From: Arthrobacter sp. ERGS1:01 | GTDB lineage: Bacteria > Actinomycetota > Actinomycetes > Actinomycetales > Micrococcaceae | DNA length: 64,000 nt | Direction: 5' to 3' | NCBI RefSeq assembly: GCF_001281315.1 | Contig: NZ_CP012477.1 | Span: 620,001 to 684,000, forward strand | Shown here: positions 13,333 to 20,526 of the stretch, one piece after another | Layout: each line of letters starts with the position of its first letter | How positions within the stretch are numbered: the first letter of the stretch is position 1 | Position numbers and translations under genes: made by a program | The notes under the pieces: model-generated | What the model was told of the DNA's origin: nothing | Database searches by the model: none | What the model saw: only the letters and a program-made list of their open reading frames with translations

Positions 13333-14619
13333 TCATACTTTTGGGTCATCCTTTTCATCGTTTTCCGTCCCGTCCACCTCGGCTGCTTGGGCTTGTTCAG
13401 CCGCCGATGGAGCCTCGTCCTCCGTTGGTTGAGCTTGTCGAGATCCGTCTTTTGGTTTGAACGCATCCACCACCGACCTGGTGTCGAGGGCCTCGCGAAG
13501 CTCTTCAATGTAGTGCTCCTGGGTCATGGACACCTTAGAGTGGCCGGCTTGGTATGCAGCGGCCTCGGGCCCCAAGGCCCTGGCAATGAGGGTTGCGTTG
13601 GCTTTTCTGAAGGTTTTCAGTGTCACCCATTCGTATCCCAGCGAATCTGCGACCTTGCGCCACAGCTTGCCAACGTTGTTTGCGTCGCACACTGTCCCGG
13701 TTGACGAAGGAAAGATCAAGCTCAGCGGATTTGGCAATCCAAGTCTTTCTTGGCGTTGCCTGCGTTCCCGCAGCTGCTCCACCAGGAAGTCCGGAAGGGT
13801 GAGGTGGCGGATGCCGTGCTGAGACTTTGGATGGTCCTGGATCCGGACACCGCCGATGCTGGTTCGGATGACCGTGGCATTGATGAAGACCGTGGGTGGA
13901 TCAGCGTCCAGGTCCACGTCGTTCCACGTGAGTGCGAAGAGTTCTCCCGGCCGTGCACCAGTGGCAACCAGGAAGTCGGCAATTTCATGCAATTCTTGGG
14001 TGCGTGGCCGGCCAAGGGCCGGCGTTGTTTCCCAGCCGATGAGTCTTTCCCGCAGATCTTGGTATTGCACAGCATCCAGGGCCTGTGGTTTCGCGGTCTT
14101 GTTCCGCGGAATTGAGACGCCGATGACCGGGTTGACCGTCACTGCATCGTGGCGGAGGGCAACCTTGAACATCCACGACATGACAGCACCGCAACTTCTG
14201 GCGGTTGAAGGACCCGCGTCTTCCACGAGCTTGCGGATGAAGTTGTCAATGACGCCTGAAGTGGCCTCACTAACGCGGACCTCCCCGATGGCTGGGGCGA
14301 TGTACTTCTTGACGCAGTACGAGTATTTGTCCTTGGTGCGGTCTGCCTTGTCCGACGACTGCAGTTCTACGAGAAACACCTCGATGAGTTCGTTGATCCT
14401 ACTTCTCGGATTCACCAACCCGTACCGCGGCGTCTTTCGATCGGCAAACTTTTGTAGCAGGTTCCGGCGTGCCGCTGCGGACGATCCTCCGCGAGCTTCG
14501 ACGATCCGTACCTTGCCGTCCATGTCCCGATACTTGGAGCGTGCATTCCAGGTGCCGGCCGCGATCCGGCTTACCTTTATGCTGCCCCACGTACCGAGCG
14601 GCAGCGGTTCCCTGGCCAT
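13333..14619 (-). CDS. Tyrosine-type site-specific integrase
   Basis: A 428-aa phage/ICE-type recombinase. It has an N-terminal arm-binding region, a SAM-like core-binding domain (about 75-160, IDNFIRKLVEDAGPSTARS), and a C-terminal catalytic domain. Visible catalytic elements are GARPGELFALTW (box I Arg), the Lys in HPKSQHG, LKTFRKANAT (box II Arg, with Lys instead of the usual His), AGHSKVSMTQEHY (His and the nucleophilic Tyr region). A charged tail of about 50 residues follows. AGGA precedes the ATG at 14619. It catalyses integration and, with an excisionase, excision of the element at tRNA-Thr. Confidence 0.93.
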   Translation of the reverse strand: MAREPLPLGTWGSIKVSRIAAGTWNARSKYRDMDGKVRIVEARGGSSAAARRNLLQKFADRKTPRYGLVNPRSRINELIEVFLVELQSSDKADRTKDKYSYCVKKYIAPAIGEVRVSEATSGVIDNFIRKLVEDAGPSTARSCGAVMSWMFKVALRHDAVTVNPVIGVSIPRNKTAKPQALDAVQYQDLRERLIGWETTPALGRPRTQELHEIADFLVATGARPGELFALTWNDVDLDADPPTVFINATVIRTSIGGVRIQDHPKSQHGIRHLTLPDFLVEQLRERRQRQERLGLPNPLSLIFPSSTGTVCDANNVGKLWRKVADSLGYEWVTLKTFRKANATLIARALGPEAAAYQAGHSKVSMTQEHYIEELREALDTRSVVDAFKPKDGSRQAQPTEDEAPSAAEQAQAAEVDGTENDEKDDPKV

Positions 14620-14642
14620 TTCTGGTTCCTGGTCCTGCGTCG

Positions 14643-14858
14643 TTATGGATCAGAACGGAGCACGAGCCAGGCCTCGAAGTCTGCCTTGCTGACGCGCAAG
14701 TGCTTGCCGATTCTGTAAGCATGCGGTCCAACGCCACGTGACCGCCACTGGTAGAACGTCTGCAGCGGGATCTGCAGCTCGTGGCAGATCTCAGTGGGCG
14801 TGAGCCACTCCAATACTGTTGCTTGCGTAGTTATGACTGGAAGATCCTGCTTGTCCAT
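14643..14858 (-). CDS. Excisionase-like MerR-type helix-turn-helix protein
   Basis: A 71-aa DNA-binding protein of the AlpA/Xis type. The helix-turn-helix TPTEICHELQIPLQTFYQWR is followed by the wing sequence YRIGKHLRVSKADFEAWL. ATG 14858 is chosen because GGAGG lies 5 bases upstream, itself inside a longer in-frame extension. It is adjacent to the integrase on the same strand, the usual place for a recombination directionality factor. A palindrome, GGTAC-TT-GTACC, lies 19 bases upstream and may be its operator. Confidence 0.85.
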   Translation of the reverse strand: MDKQDLPVITTQATVLEWLTPTEICHELQIPLQTFYQWRSRGVGPHAYRIGKHLRVSKADFEAWLVLRSDP

Positions 14859-14876
14859 GATGGCCTCCATGTGTTT

Positions 14877-14888
14877 GGTACTTGTACC
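14877..14888. promoter_or_regulatory. Small inverted repeat upstream of excisionase gene
   Basis: The arms GGTAC and GTACC are separated by TT, 19 bases before the ATG at 14858. The position fits an operator. The remaining 350 bases up to the next gene (14889-15240) contain nothing I can support. Confidence 0.4.
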
Positions 14889-15240
14889 TACTCCATGGTG
14901 TTTCAGCCCAATTACTACGTGACCAAATGGCTCTCGGCCAATTTGGCCTGGTTGAGCACCTTCATTTACACGCTGGCGGTAGAATCTATCGTGGGGTCCA
15001 GTACTCAAGCCTGTGATTCTTCAGACGAGTTCCGGACCCCACTTGAGTTCGATCTGTAGTACCGCGTTGACTGAGGCTCATTGGACAGCGGCGATCCACG
15101 ATCCATGGCAGCCGCGCTCCGTGGGTATGGAAGGGCAGTATCGGACGTTGCAGAGATCTGCCGTTGGTGGCGGATCAGTACCAGCTCTTGCGTAGACGGC
15201 GCCACCAAACGACGCATTGCGTTGCGCTGATGTGGGTGTC

Positions 15241-15486
15241 CTACAATCCTCGATCATTTCGGGCTGCTTCGAACCCCTCAGCATGGCAGGCGAGCCACCT
15301 TTCGAATTCAGCCCTTTCGATACGAAGCAGCTTGCCGAATCGGTACGCGGGTGGGGCGACGTGCCGGGCACGCCATTGGTAGAAGGTTTGCTTCGGTATG
15401 CGTAATTCGTCGCATACTTCTTGCGGCGACATCCAGCGGTTGACCCCACGGGGCATTTCCGCTTCGGGAGCGATCTTGGTTGTCAT
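15241..15486 (-). CDS. Second excisionase-like helix-turn-helix protein
   Basis: An 81-aa paralogue of the neighbouring excisionase-like protein. It shares SPQEVCDELRIPKQTFYQWR and YRFGKLLRIERAEFERWL with it, but has a different tail (HAEGFEAARNDRGL). ATG 15486 has GGAGAA 6 bases upstream. Two divergent copies beside one integrase suggest that one controls excision and the other transcription, but this is inference. Confidence 0.8.
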   Translation of the reverse strand: MTTKIAPEAEMPRGVNRWMSPQEVCDELRIPKQTFYQWRARHVAPPAYRFGKLLRIERAEFERWLACHAEGFEAARNDRGL

Positions 15487-15593
15487 GGCGAGTTCTCCTT
15501 CCATTGAGCTGACTTGGCGAACCGAGGACAAGGTTGGCCGCAGCTTTGGTTGTTCATGGGAGAAAGCCTCACTTACAACGTTGCCATCAAGTT

Positions 15594-15875
15594 CTACCAG
15601 TCCGTTGCACCCATTTCATGCGCTGCCAAGGCCAGCGCGTCCTGCAACTGCCCAACATCCACCGTGAAGAGGCTGGACTGTTCCTCAGGCACAGAGACAG
15701 AACGGAGCACAAGCCGAAAACGTTGCAATTCCCACAACTGGTGGCGTACCAGGCTTGGCGGAAGGTCCAGAAGCTGGCAGATGCTTTGCACATCAAGTGG
15801 GCAACTGATTCTCAGTATTCGCAGCAGTTTGGTGTTTGTTGGATTGAACAGCAATACGGACATGATTGGATCCAT
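15594..15875 (-). CDS. Small winged-helix regulator
   Basis: A 93-aa protein that looks like a single winged-helix (ArsR/MarR-like) domain. LFNPTNTKLLRILRISCPLD leads into VQSICQLLDLPPSLVRHQLW (recognition helix) and then a strand-rich wing ending VDVGQLQDALALAAHEMG. ATG 15875 has AGGAGG 9 bases upstream. A perfect 14-bp palindrome lies 32 bases upstream, so autoregulation is likely. The ligand and targets cannot be read. Confidence 0.65.
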   Translation of the reverse strand: MDPIMSVLLFNPTNTKLLRILRISCPLDVQSICQLLDLPPSLVRHQLWELQRFRLVLRSVSVPEEQSSLFTVDVGQLQDALALAAHEMGATDW

Positions 15876-15906
15876 CCCCGGCCACCTCCTCCGGCATGAT
15901 TCTTGA

Positions 15907-15920
15907 TTGAACATGTTCAA
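15907..15920. promoter_or_regulatory. Perfect palindrome, probable operator
   Basis: TTGAACATGTTCAA is its own reverse complement. It lies upstream of the winged-helix gene and also at the head of the rightward small-ORF/EspR-like unit, so one protein bound here could control both directions. Confidence 0.6.
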
Positions 15921-16020
15921 TGCAGGCTGTGCAATGGAAATTTTACGCCTCATCAACACCGACGCGGAAGTGTTGGCGCCGTATCAAATCAGTAGTCTTC
16001 AATCGCTCCGCCTCCCCTGA

Positions 16021-16164
16021 ATGGCGGATTGCTCCGAAGCTGCGCTCTCTAGGATCATTGCCGCCCAACGGCATGGAGCGGTTCCTTGCGAGCCGGTGTA
16101 CCGACGCGAAATACTGGAGCTTGAGAGCACAGGTCAGACGGGCGTGCGGGCCCTTTCAAGCTAG
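16021..16164 (+). CDS. Possible 47-aa small protein
   Basis: A short reading frame starting MADCSEAALSRIIAAQRHG and ending in ...TGVRALSS. It ends 10 bases before the EspR-like gene on the same strand. Its composition looks coding, but no convincing ribosome-binding site precedes the ATG. A 28-aa frame (15934-16020) lies directly before it, its stop abutting this ATG. No family is recognised. Confidence 0.3.
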   Translation: MADCSEAALSRIIAAQRHGAVPCEPVYRREILELESTGQTGVRALSS

Positions 16165-16173
16165 GAGCAGGAA

Positions 16174-16674
16174 TTGGCTGATGACACTGTCGATCCGGGC
16201 GACGAGCTGTCAGCCCAGTTCATTCTCGCTCGCCGGCTGAACCTCTTGTTGGACGTGGTGGTGGCCGAGCGGGGCTCTCCTATGACGTTCCTGGAGCTGC
16301 AACAGAAGTTGGCAGAGCGTGGAGTGGCATTGTCTCGGGGCCGGTGGCAGTACATGAAAGATGGAACTGACCGTCTGGTAACGGATCCGAAGCTGCTGAC
16401 CGCGATCAGTGAAGTCTTTGGAGTCGACCCTGCCTATCTCCTCGGTGATGAGGATTCAGGACTCCCCGAACAGATTGACTCCCGGCTTGAATTCCTTAAG
16501 GCGTTGAGAGCTGCCAAAGTAAAGTCGTTCGCCGCCCGAGCGCTCGGGGAAGTCTCTCCTGAAACCTTGCGAGCCATCACCGAGTTCCTGAACAACGACA
16601 TCGGTCTACACCAAGATAAATCAGCCGCTACTGGTCAAGAAGATAGCGGCGATGGGCCGCCATCAGCTCCCTGA
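16174..16674 (+). CDS. EspR/Xre-like helix-turn-helix regulator
   Basis: A 166-aa protein. The N-terminal part (about 15-90) has the layout of actinobacterial EspR-like regulators: RRLNLLLDVVVAERGSPMTF, then LQQKLAERGVALSRGRWQYM as the HTH, then LLTAISEVFGVDPAYLLGDE. A helical C-terminal dimerisation-like part follows (LEFLKALRAAKVKSFAARAL). The start is TTG 16174, with AGGAG 6 bases upstream. Its 3' end overlaps the convergent ArsR-like gene by 47 bases. It probably controls element genes, but the targets are unknown. Confidence 0.7.
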   Translation: MADDTVDPGDELSAQFILARRLNLLLDVVVAERGSPMTFLELQQKLAERGVALSRGRWQYMKDGTDRLVTDPKLLTAISEVFGVDPAYLLGDEDSGLPEQIDSRLEFLKALRAAKVKSFAARALGEVSPETLRAITEFLNNDIGLHQDKSAATGQEDSGDGPPSAP

Positions 16675-16951
16675 TTCGGGCCTTGTTCGTTGAATATCGA
16701 GGGGCTCGCCCGTGTCTTTGTCCAGGTTCACGGTCGGCCGTGATGACTCCTGCGTCCTCCAAGATAATGAGGTGCTTGGCAACGCTGGGTGCCTCTGAAC
16801 TAACAGCCGCAACGATGTCGCCCCTGGTGGCAGGTGAATGGTGCGCCAAGTAGCGCAGGATCTCGTTGCGCGCTCGGTTGCCGAAGGTGGCAACAGCAGC
16901 CTCGATCTCAGGGGACCAGTCGGCGTCGGCCGGTTGCGTAATGTGCGGCAT
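16628..16951 (-). CDS. ArsR-like winged-helix repressor
   Basis: A 107-aa single-domain regulator. The winged helix is EAAVATFGNRARNEILRYLA, then SPATRGDIVAAVSSEAPSVA (recognition helix), then EDAGVITADREPGQRHGRAP as the wing. No metal-binding cysteine motif is visible, so it is unlikely to be a metal sensor. ATG 16951 is chosen; an in-frame ATG at 16981 lies inside the likely operator. It is divergent from the sigma-like transfer operon, with an inverted repeat between them. Confidence 0.75.
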   Translation of the reverse strand: MPHITQPADADWSPEIEAAVATFGNRARNEILRYLAHHSPATRGDIVAAVSSEAPSVAKHLIILEDAGVITADREPGQRHGRAPRYSTNKARIRELMAAHRRYLLDQ

Positions 16952-16968
16952 GCCACCATTCTGCCTCA

Positions 16969-17024
16969 AAGATATCCACAAGTGAACAAAAATATCTTGA
17001 CAATAATTATGCGTGCCTTAACAC
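16969..17024 (+). promoter_or_regulatory. Promoter and inverted-repeat operator between ArsR-like and sigma-like genes
   Basis: The inverted repeat AAGATAT (16969-16975) and ATATCTT (16992-16998) overlaps a good -35 box, TTGACA (16997-17002). A plausible -10 TAACAC (17019-17024) lies 16 bases on. A repressor bound here would block rightward transcription of the transfer genes and its own leftward transcription. Confidence 0.6.
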
Positions 17025-17187
17025 TGGAAAGATAACAACATGCCGGGGCGGCCGCCAGATGTTCATCGTGCTGCTTCTGATCTGGGAGACCAGATCGCTT
17101 TCGCGTCCGCCTCAGTGCGAGAGGCAGAAAGTACCACCAACGGCGCCAATCTCGACGCCGCTCGTCGACAATCATCACCGCTCGAGA

Positions 17188-18126
17188 ATGGTGAAGATGA
17201 TGGGCCTCAAGTCCAGAGAATTACAGCCACAAATCCAAAACATCAGCATTGACGTCGCATTGGATCGTCCGCCGGTTCCAGACATCCCCATTGACCAGCT
17301 CATGCTGGCCGTTGAGGGTATTCGTCCGTTTGTGAAGGCGCGGTTGTTGCGCATCGGACGCATCGACGACATCGACGACGTCATGCAGGATGTGCGCGTC
17401 GCCGCGTGGGAAGGACTGGCCAAGCAACGTTATCGGCAAATGCCCGGCGTCACGTTCGGTGCTTGGGTCCAGGGAATTGCCGTGCACCTGTGTGCCGACC
17501 ACATCCGTCGCACGCTCGCCCACCCGTGGATGCCCTTGAACGCGGATCCCGATGTTTCACCTGTCGCTCCAGTTGATTTTGCGGCTACTGAGAGCAGCGA
17601 GCGGATTGCAGAGCATGAATGGGCAGTCGAGGTTCTGACGACTGTACGTCAACATGTGACCGCCGAAACGTGGGAAATGGCAGTGGCGTGCCTAACCACG
17701 CCGAGCCATCGCCAGCCTGGCCACAAGGCAGGGTGGGACGAACGGAAGGGCTGGCAGGCCGTCACAGTCCTCCGCCAGACAGCCGCGACCGTCCGTGCGG
17801 CGATGGATGTGGAGCCAGTAACGCTGTCAAGTATGGCTGCAATAATTGCCGCTGCCGTGTGCTGTTTGCCGACTGTGCTGCTGCAAGTTGTCGCCGAACG
17901 CTTGGTCTTGACCGGGGTGCGCGGCGCTGACAGGGCGGCCAAGGTCACCGAGCTCTCCGAGGAGACAGGCCTCAGGAAAAGCTACATCGAGGGTCGCATC
18001 ACCCACGCACGCCGGTTGTACGGCGCCGCCTTGGAAGTGCTGGAACACACTGCGTCCAAACAGCCCGCATCTCAACAGATAGATTCCAACACGTTGGTTT
18101 CGGCGGGCGCTCAGCCTATGTCGTAA
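17188..18126 (+). CDS. Sigma-70 region 2-like regulatory protein
   Basis: A protein of about 312 aa. The stretch FVKARLLRIGRIDDIDDVMQ followed by DVRVAAWEGLAK and FGAWVQGIAVHLCADHIRR (about residues 47-115) matches sigma-70 region 2 of ECF-like factors. A possible region 4-like helix-turn-helix lies near the C-terminus (ELSEETGLRKSYIEGRITHA). The spacing between the two is much longer than in ordinary ECF factors, and a hydrophobic stretch (SSMAAIIAAAVCCLPTVLLQ) lies between them. The start is uncertain: ATG 17188 and ATGs at 17197 and 17200 are all possible. It heads the transfer genes behind the promoter at 16997, so it probably regulates them. Confidence 0.6.
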   Translation: MVKMMGLKSRELQPQIQNISIDVALDRPPVPDIPIDQLMLAVEGIRPFVKARLLRIGRIDDIDDVMQDVRVAAWEGLAKQRYRQMPGVTFGAWVQGIAVHLCADHIRRTLAHPWMPLNADPDVSPVAPVDFAATESSERIAEHEWAVEVLTTVRQHVTAETWEMAVACLTTPSHRQPGHKAGWDERKGWQAVTVLRQTAATVRAAMDVEPVTLSSMAAIIAAAVCCLPTVLLQVVAERLVLTGVRGADRAAKVTELSEETGLRKSYIEGRITHARRLYGAALEVLEHTASKQPASQQIDSNTLVSAGAQPMS

Positions 18127-18138
18127 TTCCGCTCCGCA

Positions 18139-18152
18139 ACCATGAACATGGT
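18139..18152. promoter_or_regulatory. Inverted repeat ACCATG-AA-CATGGT upstream of transfer gene
   Basis: A perfect inverted repeat 14 bases before the ATG at 18167. A near-identical copy (one mismatch) lies at 26399-26412 before the second block of transfer genes. Confidence 0.45.
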
Positions 18153-18166
18153 GAGAGGGGTGCCCC

Positions 18167-18877
18167 ATGTCCCAAATTGCCAGAACAGTCCGACGGTTGG
18201 CCCGACGCCGCAGGTTGATCGTACTCATCGCCGTATTGGCTGCGTTGATCGCTGCAACGGCAGTTGTCTTTGCAACCAAGCCGGCGGCGACTGACTCGTC
18301 GGCGCCACCACCGCCAGCCACAGTATTGGCGACGGCGCCCGCAACCCGGCCTCCCGCCGTCGTTCATCCAAGGTGGGATCCAGAACCGGTGCTGGCGCCG
18401 GATGAGCCCAACACGGCGAACTACAAAACACTGGCCAAGGCTGCTGCGGAGATGATTTACACATGGGACGCCAGGAGCTCCACGTTCTCGGCGGTCTATG
18501 AGCGGGTGCGGTCGTGGTGGGATGTGTTGCCTGACGGGTCCAACCCGTTGACTGTTCTGGCCCAGGAATTTCAGGCTACCGGGGTGACGGCGGCGTCGTT
18601 CGCCTCGCTTTCTGGGATGCAGGCCTACCGTACGGCCACCGTCGCCAGCTCGGCCTGTGACGGCCAGCTGGCGCAGGTCAAGGCCCATCCGGCACCATGG
18701 GTGGGGCTGCATGTCTGCACTTTCACGCTGAAGGTGACCGAACACCAAGCCGGCGGTGACAACTCCTACAGTGCGCCCGTGAGCGTGATGGTCAATTGCC
18801 CGCCAGCAACAAACGCTCCGGCTGACCGGTGTGTGATGGTGGGGTTCTATGCCTCGCCCGATCGAATCGTGTACTGA
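18167..18877 (+). CDS. Single-pass membrane protein of the transfer apparatus (VirB8/TcpC-like layout)
   Basis: A 236-aa protein with a basic N-terminus (RRLARRRR), one transmembrane helix (about 17-37), a proline-rich linker, and an external alpha/beta domain of about 150 residues beginning NTANYKTLAKAAAEMIYTWD. This layout is that of VirB8/TcpC-type channel components of Gram-positive conjugation systems. The assignment rests on layout and context rather than on a diagnostic motif. Its stop codon overlaps the start of the NlpC/P60 gene by one base (TGATG), so the two are translationally coupled. Confidence 0.6.
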   Translation: MSQIARTVRRLARRRRLIVLIAVLAALIAATAVVFATKPAATDSSAPPPPATVLATAPATRPPAVVHPRWDPEPVLAPDEPNTANYKTLAKAAAEMIYTWDARSSTFSAVYERVRSWWDVLPDGSNPLTVLAQEFQATGVTAASFASLSGMQAYRTATVASSACDGQLAQVKAHPAPWVGLHVCTFTLKVTEHQAGGDNSYSAPVSVMVNCPPATNAPADRCVMVGFYASPDRIVY

Positions 18878-20004
18878 TGGCCGTCCCGGCGTTGCTGTTG
18901 GCTGTGACCAAGCGGCGTGCCCTGCTGAAGGTCGTCTCATCGGTGGTTGGCGTCATGGTGCCGGTGTTGATAATGGCCATGTGCGGCGGGTTGGCACTGG
19001 TCGCCGCGGCCAGCCAGGAAAGTACGACGGCGTGCCTCACCAGTGCGTCAACCGTTGCGATCACTGCGGCCCAGCCGGCAACGGGCGTGGGACTGTCGAT
19101 TCCATCCGCGGCAGGGCCCCCGATCCTGTTGACCTCGGCGCAAGTGAAAGTTGCCCAGGCTTTCATTGAGGTGGGCAAGCAGCTGTCGGTTTCGGATGCC
19201 GGCCTGCAGATTGCCATCATGGTTGGGCTGCAGGAGTCCGGACTACGCATGCTTGCCAACAGCTCGGTTCCGGCGTCGTTAGCGTTTGCCCACGACGGAG
19301 TCGGGTCGGATCATGATTCGGTGGGATCCGCCCAGCAGCGGCCGTCAGCCGGCTGGGGGAGTGTGGCGGAGCTGATGAGCCCTGTCTACGATGCCCAAGC
19401 ATTCTTTGGTGGCACAAGCGGACCAAATCACGGTTCGCCGCGCGGGCTGCTGGACGTTCCCGAATGGGCGTCCATGAGCAAGGGTGAGGCAGCACAGGCC
19501 GTCCAGGTATCCGCATTCCCGGAGCTCTACGCCCAGTGGGAAGGTGAGGCCTCGTCGATCGTTGCAGCGCTCAAATCGGGTACGGCAGCGCCGTCGTGTT
19601 CTACAGATCCCGGAACCACAGGCACGCCAGACCTGCCGGCCAATCTGAGCCAGCTGAGGCGCGACATCATCCACGACGCCCAGGAAGGGGTTGGCGGCAC
19701 CTATGTTTGGGGTGGAAGCGCGTTCAAGGCGTGGGATTGCTCCGGATACGTCCAATGGATCTACGCACAGGTAGGGATCCAGCTGCCGCGGACGGAACAG
19801 TGGCTGGCCGGCACTGCGACGTCGACGCCGCAGCCCGGAGACCTGGTCGTGCAAAACCCCGACGGCCCCAACCATTGGGGACACGTCGGGATCTACACAG
19901 GAAACGGAATGATGTATAGCGCATTGAACCCGTCTGTTGGGACGTTGTTGCATCCGGTTGCGTGGAATCCTGGGGCGGAGTACTTTGATCTACTGACTAG
20001 GTAA
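18877..20004 (+). CDS. Cell-wall hydrolase with NlpC/P60 domain (VirB1-like role)
   Basis: A 375-aa secreted or membrane-anchored peptidoglycan hydrolase. A hydrophobic segment (about 18-46) is followed by a lysozyme-like part with Glu in VGLQESGL (E120), then a C-terminal NlpC/P60 endopeptidase domain (about 260-375). That domain carries catalytic Cys in WDCSGYVQW (C288) and His in HWGHVGIY (H336). Two wall-cutting activities in one chain are typical of conjugation hydrolases that open the wall for the channel. It is directly coupled to the upstream VirB8-like gene. Confidence 0.88.
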   Translation: MAVPALLLAVTKRRALLKVVSSVVGVMVPVLIMAMCGGLALVAAASQESTTACLTSASTVAITAAQPATGVGLSIPSAAGPPILLTSAQVKVAQAFIEVGKQLSVSDAGLQIAIMVGLQESGLRMLANSSVPASLAFAHDGVGSDHDSVGSAQQRPSAGWGSVAELMSPVYDAQAFFGGTSGPNHGSPRGLLDVPEWASMSKGEAAQAVQVSAFPELYAQWEGEASSIVAALKSGTAAPSCSTDPGTTGTPDLPANLSQLRRDIIHDAQEGVGGTYVWGGSAFKAWDCSGYVQWIYAQVGIQLPRTEQWLAGTATSTPQPGDLVVQNPDGPNHWGHVGIYTGNGMMYSALNPSVGTLLHPVAWNPGAEYFDLLTR

Positions 20005-20102
20005 TCTCTCAAAAAACGATGCTGGGGTGAATCTTTATCACGCTTGATTGAATTTGTCTGTGTGTGAAAAATGCGCCAAGGTGCCCCAGCTTTGTCCCGG
20101 AT

Positions 20103-20453
20103 CTACGAATGTGGGCGCATGCATAAAGTAACAAACTCTGAGAACGCTACAAGTAGCAGTCCCTCATCCGCAGAGCCATCGAAGGTTCCTAATTGACTTT
20201 TTGCAATGGCTCCAGCCAAAGTGACGTTCGCCGTGTTATTTTGCTCGGCTTCGATCTGGCGCAACAGCAAGTCAATCGTGTTCGTAGCGTCCGGTCTTGG
20301 ACCAATCACTTCAATTATTTTGCCCAGGCTATGGAGATCTGGGGGCCGTAGCTCGGGATAAGTTCCCCAGCCTTCTGGACGAAGTCTCTCGAGTTGAGTC
20401 AACCAAGGAATTCTTACAAGTTGGCTGACCAATTTCTCTGCGGCACCGTCGAG
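20103..20453 (-). pseudogene. 3' fragment of the STAND-type nuclease-NTPase gene, cut off by IS21
   Basis: About 117 codons reading LDGAAEKLVSQLVRIPWL... to the stop at 20103. The sequence runs straight into the left end of the IS21-family element. It is in the orientation and position expected for the missing C-terminus of the large gene on the other side of the element. The junction phase fits if a 5- or 8-bp target duplication is allowed, although the flanks GTCGATTC and CTCGACGG (minus strand) share only the central TCGA. Confidence 0.75.
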
Positions 20454-20526
20454 TGTCGGTGACGGTCGAAAAGTGAGCCACTTTGACGGTTGAAAACTGA
20501 GCCACCTGTTCTGGACGATTGGATGG

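Noticed and set aside
17040..17252. 70-codon frame beginning at the ATG just after the promoter at 16997
   Set aside because: It overlaps the sigma-like gene in another frame, and nothing distinguishes it from chance. It could be a leader ORF, but this is unsupported.
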